64,000 nt of DNA from Zerene cesonia (GCF_012273895.1 NC_052126.1:3299218-3363217); one strand, 5' to 3'; positions 21,749-32,887 are shown, counted from the stretch's first letter. Notes: generated by a model not told the origin, from the letters alone. Numbers and translations: made by a program.

Positions 21749-22377
21749 TCCTTAATTTTTGTTATTTATTGTAAGCAAGGGGATTAATGTGACATCTTAA
21801 AGCAGTAATAATTCCAGTGTGGGAAAGAAAGGAAAGTATAAAGATCGTCTCGTTACTTCTAAAGCGTTTAAAAGTCACCTCTGAATGAAAAACAATTTTA
21901 TTTGAAAGTACATAATTACTCATACGCGGGTTGATTATAATATTTCCTAGATATACTTCTTAGTTTATAATAAAATTAATAAATTATTGTGCTATCTTCC
22001 TGATGATCTGCTCTTTAATAAGCAACAATATATGAAGTTGGAGTAGAAATTACATTATTTGCTTACTAAAGCACAGATGATATAGAAAATATATGAAGTT
22101 AGTATAATATACAGGTGATATAGTCAAAATTGCGCTGAGATTTTACTACAAATTTATACTTTTTTATATAATTCAATGCCAAATAGGCTTAGATCTTAAA
22201 AGTTATGTAACAGATTATGACGATTTATTTTTAATAGATAGAGTGATTCAAGAGGAAGGTTAATATCTATGTAATAACATCCATTAAAATACTCCGAATT
22301 TAGCGCGTGCGAAGTCGCGGGTAAAGGTCGCGCGTGTATATATTACGGAGTTTTTATTGTTAGTATGATATAAATGA
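21749..22377. other. AT-rich sequence with a Helitron 3' scrap
   Basis: Mostly unique. GCGCGTGCGAAGTCGCGGGT at 22301-22320 resembles the family B/C 3' hairpin, but no CTAG end follows. Confidence 0.4.
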
Positions 22378-22587
22378 CCGCCTCCTTGGGACAGTGGCAA
22401 ACGCGTGAGCGTAGAACCTGGGGGTCCTGGGTTCGATTCCCGGTGGGGACAATAAAAAAATGTCTCGGTCTGGCAGGATACAGAAGGCTGATCACCTACT
22501 TGTTCATAAAGAAAATCGATCAGTGAAACAGATGTTTATCATCTGCCCCATACCCCAGTAAGGGACATGGGACTTCACTTTTTTTAC
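22378..22587 (+). mobile_element. tRNA-derived SINE (family H)
   Basis: The tRNA-like head starts CCGCCTCCTTGGGACAGTGG, with an A-box-like word at 22388-22399 and a perfect B box GGTTCGATTCC at 22430-22440, followed by CGGTGGGGACAA. The body is CTGGCAGGATACAGAAGGCT, AAGAAAATCGATCAGTGAAA and TACCCCAGTAAGGGACATGG, and it ends TTCAC plus T8. Ending in T rather than A is odd for a SINE. Fragments at 12541 and 37462. Confidence 0.75.
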
Positions 22588-23046
22588 TGTTAACAGAACA
22601 TTAAACACTAGTTACGATAATGTTTTGTTAAATTCCACCCAAGTAATTGGGGCACTGTTATTTCTTCTACAATTTAAATACAATTAGGTTTTTACGCGTG
22701 CTCGCCTACATCCCGACTGCCTTTTGTACTTTAGACCCTAGAACTCCACTAATTACCATACAGAGAACATCTGGTGCCTAGGGATGGGGTAATTCAGTTT
22801 GTTGGTTTATGTTAACTACATATATAAGTATACTTTACGGAAAACGTTGCTGTTGTCTCTCATAACATTTCGTCTTACCTGAAATTTCTGAAATAATAAG
22901 AACGTTACGCGCTTGGCTTCTTTCATGAACTTTTGAAATGTGAGTCCCCGTTTTTATGGGAAATATAAGTGAATACATTCTCATCGATGTCTAGGTATAG
23001 TTATATTTTTTCTTTACAATGTAGAATTCGATAATACTCTGTACTA
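22588..23046. other. AT-rich unique sequence, no gene seen
   Basis: No coding or repeat feature recognised. Confidence 0.5.
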
Positions 23047-23224
23047 AAAGATAATTCTAACTGACCCGGCAAACAGTGTTCTGCCCTATTCTTATCATTT
23101 ACGGTTATAAAAAATAGATGTTAGCCTATTCTCAGACCTACCCGACATGCACACAAAATTTCATTTGAATCGGTCCAGCCGTTACGGTAAGGTAACTACC
23201 ATTGTGATACGAGAATTTATTTAT
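23047..23224. repeat. Unclassified dispersed repeat (family Q)
   Basis: GACCCGGCAAACAGTGTTCT, CCGACATGCACACAAAATTT, CATTTGAATCGGTCCAGCCG and ATACGAGAATTTATTTATAA are words I recall from a common lepidopteran repeat. Only one copy in the window, so orientation and class are not set. Confidence 0.45.
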
Positions 23225-23231
23225 AAGAAGG

Positions 23232-23374
23232 TAAAGCTGAAGTGTTTGAACGCGCATATCTCAGAAACTACAGGTTTGATTTGGAAAATTCGTTTTCGCG
23301 ATAATTAGTCTATTTATTGAGGAAGGCTATATAACATGAAGTATGACGTGGGTCGAACTGCGGGGCACTGCTAG
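23232..23374 (+). mobile_element. Helitron-like family P
   Basis: TAAAGCTGAAGTGTTTGAAC, GCGCATATCTCAGAAACTAC, ATTTATTGAGGAAGGCTATA, and the end GAACTGCGGGGCACTGCTAG before host T. Confidence 0.6.
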
Positions 23375-23614
23375 TCACATATATATTGTAAAATCATTTT
23401 TATGATTTACTCTTTTGAAACAAGATGGTTAATAGTTTGAGGAGAAACATAAAAAATACTTTTTGACGTCAGCTAAAATATTCTGCGTCCGTTTGTGAAA
23501 GAACTTTCTTCTATACATCCATAATAACTACCTATCCTTTATTCATTACAACTAAATTTTTAAAAGTATCTGTTTCTCGTCCCGCTTATAGTTTAGCAGT
23601 ATGCTCGTTACCTT

Positions 23615-23757
23615 TTACTGTGGTTGCCTGGAAGAGATCACTTCTAAATGATGAGGCCGCCAAAAAAATTGTACGATTTATTATAATCATTATTATTATT
23701 ATTTTTAAGTTTCCTTCTATGAACAATCTTGTTGAAGAGTTAAATAAATAAATTTAT
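23615..23757 (+). mobile_element. LINE 3' tail fragment (family J)
   Basis: GTGGTTGCCTGGAAGAGATC, GAGGCCGCC, then an AT-rich stretch ending in TTAAATAAATAAATT. Confidence 0.55.
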
Positions 23758-25105
23758 TTACCTATGCTACGGTTAAACTCGTAACCAAAGTCAAGGTCAA
23801 AACCACGTTTGCCTGATTTCTACAAACCAATCGGTTTATCCGGTTATGACTTTTGACTGTAACATATAAAAAGTTATCTAAACGTGAAATCACAAGAAAA
23901 TTTTTGTAACGTAAAGATTTATAATTGGCAACCTAGCTGACAACAAATAAATATAGAGTTATAATGTAGACACGTACACGATCGCGATAGGGTTGTCACG
24001 CTTAAGAAGAAATAAAAGAACCTCCTCGTAAAATTATATATCTGTTAAGTCTACCAGAAAAATTCGAGGAAAATATGAAGCAGGGAACAATTTATTAAGT
24101 AGGAAGAAATTCGTTCTAAGATCCTTATAAATGAGAAAGTGTGTTCATCGATCAGTTTGACTTCGTTCAATGAAGATACGTAATATTAGATACGTTTTGT
24201 GTATTATAACACTAATATTTTGGAAAGAATATACAGCCTGTCTGTAGCGCTCTCGCGACAAAACTAGATTAAGTTTAAGTAAAATTTGGTACTTGTATAC
24301 ACTAGACCGACAAAAACCTATATCCTTATTAAAAAGTATTTTAACGTGAGAAATTTCCAAGTCACGACGTTCCGCTAACCTAAATAATTTATAATGCTAC
24401 ACAAGAACCCTATTCCATACAGGTGTAGTCGCAAGCACACCAACTACTTTATAAATATCTATTATTATTTATCAGCTGTTAAGGGTTGTCATTTGTATAA
24501 ATACATTTGTGACAGCCCTAACAGGAGTATATCATATTATAGCATCCAGCACTAAAAATGGAAATCATTCGCATTTCTCCACAGAACCTTATTTACATGA
24601 CAAGCTCCAGAAGCGACGCGATACCGGCGACACTTATATTTACTGACAATTTATTGCTAGAACATTCTGGAATCCCTTGAAACTTCAAATATTCCATGTC
24701 TATTTAATGGCGGCATTTTAGAATATCGATATCGGGCTTAGCATTCGATTAATGCTGTTTTAAAAGCTTTATTTACATGAATAAAAAATAACGTATTAGC
24801 AGGTTTCTATTATGAATCTCAGAATATGAAAAAAGACCATCTTTGTACGAAATCTGATTATATCTTAGTAGTCACTCTTATTTATAACAGGACCTGAATC
24901 TAATATTCACTACTCACAATTGTCTTCTCTTTTTCACTAAATTAAAGCTAAATATAAGCCGCAAACATTGTTCGTGATAAAACTATCAGATTGTTATGAA
25001 GTCTAGGAATGTTACTTAAATGTATCAGTTTCTACGTAATTAATTCACTTTTCTGCGAATAATTTTGCAAAAAATTCTTCTGTTTAATTTTGACAATATA
25101 CAGTA
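23758..25105. other. Unique sequence, no gene seen
   Basis: No gene seen. 24120-24350 may hold a very decayed Helitron B/C (CTGTCTGTAGCGCTCTCGCG, AAAATTTGGTACTT). 24590-24740 is a more GC-balanced non-repetitive block. Confidence 0.35.
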
Positions 25106-25287
25106 ATAGCTGCGCCGCTAGTGTCCCGTAGAAATATCGGGATAAAAAGTAGCATTTATGTTATTCCAGTTGACCGGCTAGCTACCTACCATATTTCATT
25201 GCAATCGGTTCAGTGGTTTTTGCGTGAAAGAGCAACAAACACACACACACATCCTTATAAACTTTCGCATTTATAATATTAGTAGGA
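25106..25287 (-). mobile_element. Non-autonomous Helitron (family A), hairpin lost
   Basis: ATAG end (mutated CTAG), then AGCTGCGCCGCTAGTGTCCC; the CGCGG...CCGCG hairpin present in other copies is deleted. The TCCTAC end is at 25282-25287, with a host T after it. Confidence 0.82.
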
Positions 25288-25371
25288 TTTAGCTTCTTCT
25301 TCAGTCATTCGTCTTCGTTATTCTTTGTTCTAATAGAATAAAAAACAAAATACCTCAATCCACATATTCCG

Positions 25372-25482
25372 TCTTAATGTTATGAATCTGATAGTAACTC
25401 TGTCTGTCTATCTGTTCCTTCTTAACGATTAAAAATTCATTTATTTTTTTAATTAACGCGTGCGAAACCGCGGGCGACCATC
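25372..25482 (+). mobile_element. Helitron family B fragment
   Basis: GTTATGAATCTGATAGTAAC, TCTGTCTGTCTATCTG and, near the end, AACGCGTGCGAAACCGCGGG, CGACCATCTGG. The 3' end fits CTRR (CTGG) but the middle is mostly lost. Confidence 0.5.
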
Positions 25483-25829
25483 TGGAGTTTCATTTATGAG
25501 ATATTCAAACATACAAGACTAATTACAGTAGCACATACGTCATTTAGTTAATACAAAGCTATTTCCAATATAGGGCGATGAAAAGGATCGTACGGTATTA
25601 TGCGAATGGTCACAGAGTAATATTTTGGAATGTTGCACGCCGAGACAGTTCAAGCAGAACAAACGTCGACAAAGCTAAGTTAATAATCTGTGGCTCACAC
25701 AAACCGTGCTTTGTATGTGTTTGTATTTCAATATAAAGTAAGCTGATTAAATCCACGCTGAATTCCAATAAATGCTTCGCAATATGCAGCGTTGTGATTG
25801 CGTAATATTGCAGATTTAGTAGATTTTAA

Positions 25830-26141
25830 AAAAGCAGTGGTGGCTCAGTGGTGAGAACCTCGGACTTCAAATCGATAAGTCGGGGTTCGAGACCGGGGCG
25901 AGCGTGCAGTAAATAAATTGATTTTTCTATCTATCTACACATGTGGACAACATCACTGCTTAAAACGGTGAAGGATAACGTCGTGAGGAAACCGGCATGT
26001 CCATGAATCAAAAATTCGACGACATGTGACATCTGCCAACTCGCACTTGGCCAGCGTGGTGGATTATGGCCTGAACCCTCATAGGAGGCTTGTGTCTCAG
26101 CCATGGGACCATATACGGGCTGATGATGATGATGATGATGA
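25830..26141 (+). mobile_element. tRNA-derived SINE (family G), complete
   Basis: Pol III promoter boxes in the head: A box TGGCTCAGTGG at 25841-25851 and B box GGTTCGAGACC at 25884-25894. Body: ATGTGGACAACATCACTGCT, GAGGAAACCGGCATGTCCAT, GACGACATGTGACATCTGCC and TTGGCCAGCGTGGTGGATTA. It ends GGGCTGATGATGATGATGAT, a (GAT)n tail. Flanked by a 12-bp target-site duplication with one mismatch (25818-25829 and 26142-26153, AGTARATTTTAA), so it was inserted by a LINE-type retrotransposition machinery. Confidence 0.92.
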
Positions 26142-26896
26142 AGTAAATTTTAATTTCTAAGTGCATTTACCCTAAAAACTTGATTATTGTATAAAGAGAA
26201 TCCTTTATCAAGCTTATTTTCTTATATTCCTTTAAACTGCGAAACTATTTTATTTTTTTTATATAAATAAATGTTATCTGCTGTTCGATTATTGCTATAA
26301 TTTTTTTTATTTGTAACATAAGTAAAGGTCAAATGTGAAATAGAGAAAAATATTTAAAAAAATCTGGATTTTGCGTTTTGCAGACGCGATATTGAAATAA
26401 TTTGAATATTCATTATTTGGCACGAAATAGCCGAGTTATTGCAAGAATTATAATATTTCATAATTCTTCTTCGGTATTTGTGAATTTTGAATTTATTCGT
26501 TTATTCCTATATCCAATTTTTAATAAGCCGGATATATAAGTGTATCACGCTTCGTAGAACATTCGGGATATTCACAATCTCCGAAGATAATGTACACATG
26601 GCTTTATCGTCCCATCAAATCAAATGTCTCCCGGGTAATTCTCTTTAATGATGATCACTCAAATGTAAAGATTTTGGTGGAAATCGGCTTAAATATGACG
26701 GGGATTGCAAATTTTTATCGGTGTATTCAATACCTACCGTAGAAATTTCATTACATTTAAATTTAAATTTGTTGAAGTATCTTATGTTATAGAAATAATT
26801 TCAGAGCAATATCTTTTTAATTTATTATTGTATAAACACAATCAATATTTCATACTGATTAAAAACCAAGCAGAAGCAATTAAATTATATATTAAA
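26142..26896. other. AT-rich unique sequence, no gene seen
   Basis: No coding or repeat feature recognised; 26520-26700 is slightly higher in complexity. Confidence 0.5.
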
Positions 26897-27036
26897 CTAG
26901 TTTCCCACCCGCGGCTTTTACCGCGTAGTCAAGGAAAAAGATAAACAGTCCCGGAGTTTTCCCGTATAGTTCGCATTAGGAATTCCGGGATAAAACTATC
27001 GCCTTCATACTGTGTTTACAAAATTTCATGACACAA
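26897..27036 (-). mobile_element. Helitron-like family C, 3' part (reverse)
   Basis: CTAG at 26897-26900, hairpin CCCGCGGCTTTTACCGCG, then CCCGGAGTTTTCCCGTATAG and ATTCCGGGATAAAACTAT. The 5' half is missing. Confidence 0.55.
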
Positions 27037-27066
27037 CATAATACTGTTAAGATCCCTTACAATTGA

Positions 27067-27240
27067 AATTTTATTTATTTATGTATTCTTTATTGTACAC
27101 AATTACAAAAATACAAAACAATAAACAAGCAACTTAAAACTAGTGCACAAATGGCTATAAGCCATCCCTACCTATATCTATAGGCAACATTTGGGCAATG
27201 GACAAAGAACATTATAACGAAGGCAGGCAGGGTTTGAAAA
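27067..27240 (-). mobile_element. LINE 3' end (reverse), AATAAAG-type tail
   Basis: On the minus strand the sequence runs into TTGTGTACAATAAAGAATAC then ATAAATAAATAAA, the polyadenylation-like end of a common lepidopteran LINE. Upstream the diagnostic region has ATGGCTTATAGCCATTTGTG. Limits approximate. Confidence 0.45.
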
Positions 27241-27372
27241 ATTAAGAGAAAAATAAATAAAATAAAATCACAATAACAAACAAGTAACAATGAAATGCAA
27301 ACTATACTATATTAATAAGCATAACCTTCGTGCAGTATCTACAAAAAATTTCTTAGTGTAAATTATGAACGA

Positions 27373-27576
27373 CTAGCTGCGCCCTGCGGTTTCACCCGCG
27401 TATGTCCGTATCCCGTAGGAATATCGGGATAAAAAGTTGTCTATATGTTATTCCAGTTGTCCAGCTCTCTACTTACCAAATTTCATTGCAATCGGTTCAG
27501 TAGTTTTTGCGTGAAAGAGCAACAAACAAACACACACAAATCCTTACAAACTTTCCCATTTATAATATTAGTAGGA
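27373..27576 (-). mobile_element. Non-autonomous Helitron (family A), full length
   Basis: CTAG at 27373-27376 with host A outside; CTGCGGTTTCACCCGCG hairpin; TATCCCGTAGGAATATCGGG; complementary TCCTAC start at 27571-27576 with host T outside. Confidence 0.9.
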
Positions 27577-28101
27577 TAGGATAGGATAAATGTTTAACTA
27601 CGATACTACTATTAACATACTTTTAATCGCATATTATAACTCCGTTTTACTACTCGTTTGCGAATTTCATAAGGCCATATCAGTACGATATAACTTCGCT
27701 AATGTTCTGTGAAATTTCCGAAACGCCACAAAGGACATTGTTTTGTGTTTAAGGACCCCGGATCTTGAGTTACCTCCAACTTATTATAAAGTTGGCGACG
27801 TAGTTTGGTATTCTTTATTTTTAACGTTTATTTTGCGATTTTGTAAGAAAACCGCTAACTTCGTTCCTGCTTGGAAGAAGGAGACGCATGTATAAAGATG
27901 ACAATAAATCATTTTGAATTTGAATTTGATGTTTGGCTTTACCTGCTTTTAAAAAACGTTTATAAAACAAGTGCCCTTTTACTCACGGATTAGTCGAAAT
28001 ACATTCACTTGGAAATAAATGTTTCACCCAGCCTAAATATCACCAGACAAAAAAAAAACATAAAATTCCTCCATTGTGATGTGAATTAAAGACAAACAAA
28101 T
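27577..28101. other. Unique sequence, possible LINE tail scrap
   Basis: No gene. 27865-27935 (CTGCTTGGAAGAAGGAGACG, AATAAATCATTTTGAATTTG) resembles a LINE 3' end. Confidence 0.35.
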
Positions 28102-28109
28102 ACACTTTC

Positions 28110-28440
28110 TATTGTGGGAGTCGAGCACGCCTCGGCACGAATTGGGCCAGCTCGCACCGGGGAAGTACCACACCCCCACAGAAAACCGGCGTAAAATAGT
28201 GGCATGCCACTGTGTTTCGTACGGTGAGAGGGGGAGCCGGAGGCCCGTTTCCTTTTCCTCACCCGTCCTAGTCCATTCCTTCTTTCCAGTCGTTAATCCT
28301 TTCCTTTTCCCTTACCCCACAAAAGCGGGCAGCGCATTCACAGAGGTACTACCTTTGCGAATGTTTATGGGCGGTGGTGATCGCTTACCATCAGGCGAAC
28401 CACCAGCTCAGCTGCCCGCTATGACATAAAATAAAAAAAA
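28110..28440 (+). mobile_element. SINE-like family F, complete, with target-site duplication
   Basis: Reference copy of the family. Head TATTGTGGGAGTCGAGCACG, CGGCACGAATTGGGCCAGCT, CCCCCACAGAAAACCGGCGT; middle GGAGCCGGAGGCCCGTTTCC and a C/T-rich stretch; internal palindrome at about 28330-28362; 3' part ATCGCTTACCATCAGGCGAA, CAGCTGCCCGCTATGACATA plus an A-rich tail. Flanked by the 8-bp direct repeat ACACTTTC at 28102-28109 and 28441-28448. No A or B box is obvious, so it may be a LINE-mobilised element with a non-tRNA head. The 105-codon ORF is a repeat translation. Confidence 0.92.
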
Positions 28441-28448
28441 ACACTTTC

Positions 28449-30027
28449 ATATTTATAATAAATAAGGATTGTATTTAAAGCAAAAGAATTTTAATTGGAA
28501 AGTGATTTATATTTTCATATAGTATTGTCGAGTATCAATTGTGTTTTAATGTTCTGTTGGATGAATAATTGTCATTTAAGATACATATAGATGTCGCTTT
28601 TCATAACATGTGCAAAACTCGTTTATCTATTGAAACCTATAAAAAGTCGAATCACTTAGAAACGGCGCGCATTTGTACGGATTGTACGAGTACTTGTGTT
28701 CCAACGTCGATTATCCAACGTTCGGTCCAACTCACTTTAAAAGTCTTTGTGACTGGCTGCGATTTGTTATCAACTGACTACATCAATTAGGCAGTTGTGT
28801 AGAATTGCAATACATTCTTATTACGATCAAATTAATATTCAGCTCACCCCCTCTTTTTATTTCTTACAGTATAGATACAGTATGCTGTATGCTGATTTTA
28901 ATAGCAGAGCTTCCACTTGTTTACATTCTATAATTACTGAAAAACGTTATGAGGTTGGATAGAGATTGGATAGACTCTATTAAACGACTGTTTTAATGTG
29001 GTGTTTGATAAGCACATTAGCTCGTTATTATCTCAAAAACATGGGAGTGAAACGTGATGGTAGATTATGGTAGATGATTAGTTTTATAAATGTACCATGA
29101 AACAAGGCAATAAGTAGCTTTGGGTAACCTTCCAAGACCAAATAGAACTTGATTTGTTTAATGAAAATAGAAAAACAATACAAAGGCTTCAATTACAACG
29201 CTACAGCGCACCATTATGTTAGAGGCAGAAACTCAATCTAAATAGCAATTAGCTAAGCTATAAATAAAATTAAAACGATATTAATATTAAGAATATGTTC
29301 TAATTTAACTTTCACAGCGACTCTAATAAAATTGTTTTATATTATATCAATGAAGCGAAACAAAATTTATAATATCGTCAATGTAATAAATACCAACATA
29401 TTAGTCAAATTTCCCTTTGTAAACATTGTGGCGGGAATATTGAATTATAATGGCGCGAAATAACGAATTGAAGCTAATGTTTCGAAATTCGAAGGCGAAT
29501 GTAGACTGATGAACGTATAACGCCACGATTGTTTGTACAGCGGAATTGCCTTTCAGTTGTATTTAATGGGAAAGGTTTCAATGGTGATTGAGAGGTTGCG
29601 ATCGCAATTCTGTTCCCTTTTTTACGCTTTTATTAGCTTCACCTGTATGTTTGTATGTAACCAGCTCCTATAGACTCAATTTTGACTGAGTTTATACGGA
29701 TAGATATAATACACGTTATAAATAACGTTGTTTGCTTAACAAGCATCGGTGAATACAATAATTTTATTAGTTTTCCTTATTATCCTGATTAAAATCGCTA
29801 GGAAAAAATCGGTCCCTTCCCTATATTACGTATCTATGAGTACAGCGTGTTTCTTTAGTAACATTACATTTTTTAAAAGTATTACGGATTTTACAAAATA
29901 TTTTGTTTCGTTTATTTCAAATTGTGAAATATGTTGTCCTTCATTTAAATCCAAATTTATAAATTAAATCATGTTATATTGTGACGTGTGTTGAGCGTAA
30001 ATAAAAAGTTCGCTCCGTCGAATCCTA
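28449..30027. other. Unique sequence with one splice-acceptor-like site
   Basis: No gene that I can support. A good acceptor-like site (pyrimidine run, TTTCTTACAG ending 28869) precedes a 30-codon open frame ending in TAG; see findings. The GTG-started 72-codon ORF at 29749 is hydrophobic at its start but has no ATG. Confidence 0.35.
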
Positions 30028-30236
30028 TCCTACTATGCTACTAATAATACAAATGCGAAAGTTTGTATGGATGTGTGTATGTTTGTTGCTCTTTCACGCA
30101 AGAACTTCTGAACCGATTGCTATGAAATTTGGTACGTAGATCGCTGGACAAATGGGATAGCATATAGACAACTTTTTATCCCAATATTCCTACGGGATAC
30201 GGACTTACTACGGGTGAAACCGAGGGGCGGAGCTAG
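30028..30236 (+). mobile_element. Non-autonomous Helitron (family A)
   Basis: TCCTACTATGCTACTAATAA start after host A (the head TACTA is duplicated), GTTTGTATGGATGTGTGTAT, TTCCTACGGGATACGGACTT and CTAG end before host T; the hairpin is weakened (CTACGGGTGAAACCGAGG). Confidence 0.88.
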
Positions 30237-30954
30237 TAATGTTATAAATTAAATACAACAAAAAACAAATAGACCAAAAAATTGTCCAATCTTGCCTCCA
30301 AATGTTACACGTCTCCTGTGTTAACTGTCCATAGTTTAAATCTTCAACGCCTAACCTGGTTAAATTAAAAATGCAGATACGTTTATAGTACATACGAACC
30401 ATAAACTCATCTTCAAAAATATAACATTACACGTACACTGGTCCAATCCTACGCAGTAAAGGAATAAAATTTGAATACCTACAATTTTCTCATACAAGAA
30501 TACAATGTTTTTGGAGACTCTCCAGAATCTGGATTACGTTGATATGCTCTGTTTTGATCTAGTGTTACGAGCGAGTAAACCTTATCTAACAAAGACTGGG
30601 TGGAAAAACGGTTGAGATTTTTTCGGGTTAGAGATTTTAGGGCGAAAATATACCTATTTTACTATATTAGGTTTCACTGTGGATAAACGTATATGTAAAG
30701 ATGGATTCTATTTACATCTATTTTTTTATTTTTATTTGAAGTTTTTGATAGTTGAGCATAAGCTTGATAATAAAGATAAATAATACTGTAGTAAGTTTAA
30801 TTATATTGGATTCGCTCGCGTGAACTACAACATTTTGCACTTTACATATGAGTATATTATATCAATTATTTATTTGTTAATACATTGAAACATAAAACTT
30901 TAATCTTTGACCTTGGGATCGTTGTATTAAATTATGTCAAAGTCTGTCTAGTTA
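30237..30954. other. AT-rich unique sequence, no gene seen
   Basis: No coding or repeat feature recognised. Confidence 0.5.
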
Positions 30955-31191
30955 TCCCTACTATAATATTATAAATGCGAAAGTAACTCTGTCTGTCTGT
31001 CTGTCTGTTACGCTTTCACGCCTAAACCACTGAACCAATTTTGATGTAATTTGGTATGAAGGTAGAACTGAACTTGGGAAAGGACATAGGATGCTTTTTA
31101 TCGAGAAAAAAAGAGTAGAAGGAGTTGAAATAGGGAGATGAAAGCGATATAACCGTATTTCACGCGGGCGAAGCCGTGGGCGGAAAGCTAG
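30955..31191 (+). mobile_element. Non-autonomous Helitron (family B), complete
   Basis: TCCCTACTATAATATTATAA start after host A; CTCTGTCTGTCTGTCTGTTA, CTTTCACGCCTAAACCACTG, GGAAAGGACATAGGATGCTT; 3' hairpin ACGCGGGCGAAGCCGTGGGC and CTAG end before host T. Best-preserved family B copy. Confidence 0.9.
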
Positions 31192-32307
31192 TATATTATA
31201 TATGTGATTATATATATTATGTGATTAACGCCATTGTTACTGGCTAACAGAAAAAAATGCTAGCAGTTATTTTAGTCTATAAATATGTAAGTATATTGTA
31301 TAGCAGTTACCTAATTTTTTTGTATTATTATACAGAAATGATCTGGTTGCTGTGTTATATAGTTACAAAACAAATAAAAATACAATCGAATTTATAAAAT
31401 TATATTTATTTATTTATTACGTTGTTGCAAAATATAAAGGCAAGGTATTAAAAATTTGTAATGATAATGTTGTGTTGCTAATTTAAATTGTATTGTGAAT
31501 GAACTTATGAATTAGTTTCCATTATATCAAATGTTTTATTTAGTTTTTGGCTGGAGAAAAACTAAAGTTTTTAAATGAATACAATACCCGCATGACATTT
31601 CTGTGAAAAACTTCTTAAAGATTTTTCTTAACATTATTATGTATTAGATTACGTAGAAACTCGTCTTGGCTCGTTTTAAGAGCCATACTCATAATATTGT
31701 TAGGTTTTTAAAATGACGCCAAGATTTTTTATCAAAGCTGGTGTTATAACATAATGTAAAATGAGTATTGTATTACTCCGATTAAATCCTGCTTTAACCT
31801 TTTAAAATTTAGAAATTAAAGACTTTTTAACGGATTTTAAACGCGATTTATTCAGTATATTATTAACCCGACGTTTCGAACACTTTACAGCGACTGAGTC
31901 TCCAGTTAAAAAGTGTTTAATTTCTAAATGTATAATACTCGCATAAAATCAAACACAAGAAAATACTGCTTTAACATCAAAGATAAAGGACAGTATTTTT
32001 TTGATATTATTGAATAGTAGCTTCAATTAAACAATTGTAGAATTTCCCGCCATTACTTCACAAGAAACAAAAGAGTTTCTCAATTCGATTGTATTTTTAT
32101 TTTGGCAGGGAATGGTTGCAATTGCGTCCCATTTTATAATCTGGAGTGGTGCTTTCCTGTAAGGATTCCGGTACTATTTTTTCTAGAAAATAATTATTTT
32201 TATTATTGCAAAAGCTGTTAACTGTTCATGATGAGACTCAAGTTTAATATTTTTCAAGTAATTTGTCACTACTCGAATGAATAATATAAATATTACATTT
32301 TTTAAAT
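31192..32307. other. AT-rich unique sequence, no gene seen
   Basis: No gene seen. 31850-31920 (ACGTTTCGAACACTTTACAG, CGACTGAGTC) may be an old repeat scrap. Confidence 0.45.
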
Positions 32308-32485
32308 CAGAGAAGGCAACCGAGCTGGTGAGTCGCCTGATGAAAAACGAACACCACCGGCAATGAACATTTGCCGAGGTGGGGTTCTGCGAACGCGTTA
32401 CCCACTTCACAAGGATAATGGATTAGAAACAGATAGGGAGGGGAAAAGAAAGAGGAGAACGAGACAGGCCTTCGGTTCTACGAAT
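32308..32485 (-). mobile_element. SINE-like family F, decayed fragment
   Basis: Reverse copy: GGCAACCGAGCTGGTGAGTC, CACCACCGGCAATGAACATT, then a decayed purine-rich middle and GGCCTTCGGTTCTACGAATA. It ends about 30 bp before a strong splice acceptor. Confidence 0.65.
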
Positions 32486-32518
32486 ACCTCTCTAATTTCT
32501 TCAATCTTTTTGTTACAG

Positions 32519-32747
32519 GTACTTCCTAATCTCCATGAAAATGACTACGTTAACTCGGTTCGAATGTGATATATGTAAAAATCTTCAATCACCTGGTACC
32601 ATGTAGATAAATAGCAATGACGTCATATTGAGATCATTACTAGAAGTGACATACAATGTGAGCAAGTGATGGTGGAAATGATCAAAATGACTCTCCTGCA
32701 CTACGTTGTGATATCTTGCTTTACGTGTACCACATTCCAATTTATTG
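32519..32747 (+). CDS. Candidate 5' exon coding a signal peptide
   Basis: Gene not recognised. The exon would start after TTCTTCAATCTTTTTGTTACAG, a textbook acceptor ending at 32518, and stop at G|GTAAGT (donor at 32748). Coding would begin at ATG 32669 (other in-frame ATGs at 32678 and 32687) and run 26 codons plus one base, so the intron is phase 1. From the third ATG the peptide is MTLLHYVVISCFTCTT: short basic start (IK) before it, then a hydrophobic core, as in a secretory signal peptide. A phase-1 intron right after a signal peptide is common in secreted and cell-surface proteins. An in-frame TGA lies upstream, fitting a 5' UTR. A 23-codon upstream ORF (32535-32606) overlaps the UTR part. 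The alternative reading is a last exon (VLPNLHENDYVNSVRM then stop at 32567-32569). No second coding exon was identified in the window. Confidence 0.35.
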
Positions 32748-32887
32748 GTAAGTTTTAGTTTTGATTAATAGAACAAATAAATAGGCTGATATTAATTCAT
32801 TAAGAAAATAAATCAAAGAGTTACTTGGTAAGAACTAGAGTTTTTTTTTAATAATAATAAAGTAATATGTAATACAAATATATAATA

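Noticed and set aside
22430..22440. B box suggesting a tRNA gene
   Set aside because: The sequence before it does not fold into a full tRNA and the body recurs at 12541 and 37462, so it is a SINE.
25884..25894. Perfect B box suggesting a tRNA gene
   Set aside because: It is the head of a SINE with target-site duplications; no cloverleaf continues from it.
28112..28429. 105-codon ORF
   Set aside because: Lies wholly within the family-F element; the same peptide words recur in every family-F copy.
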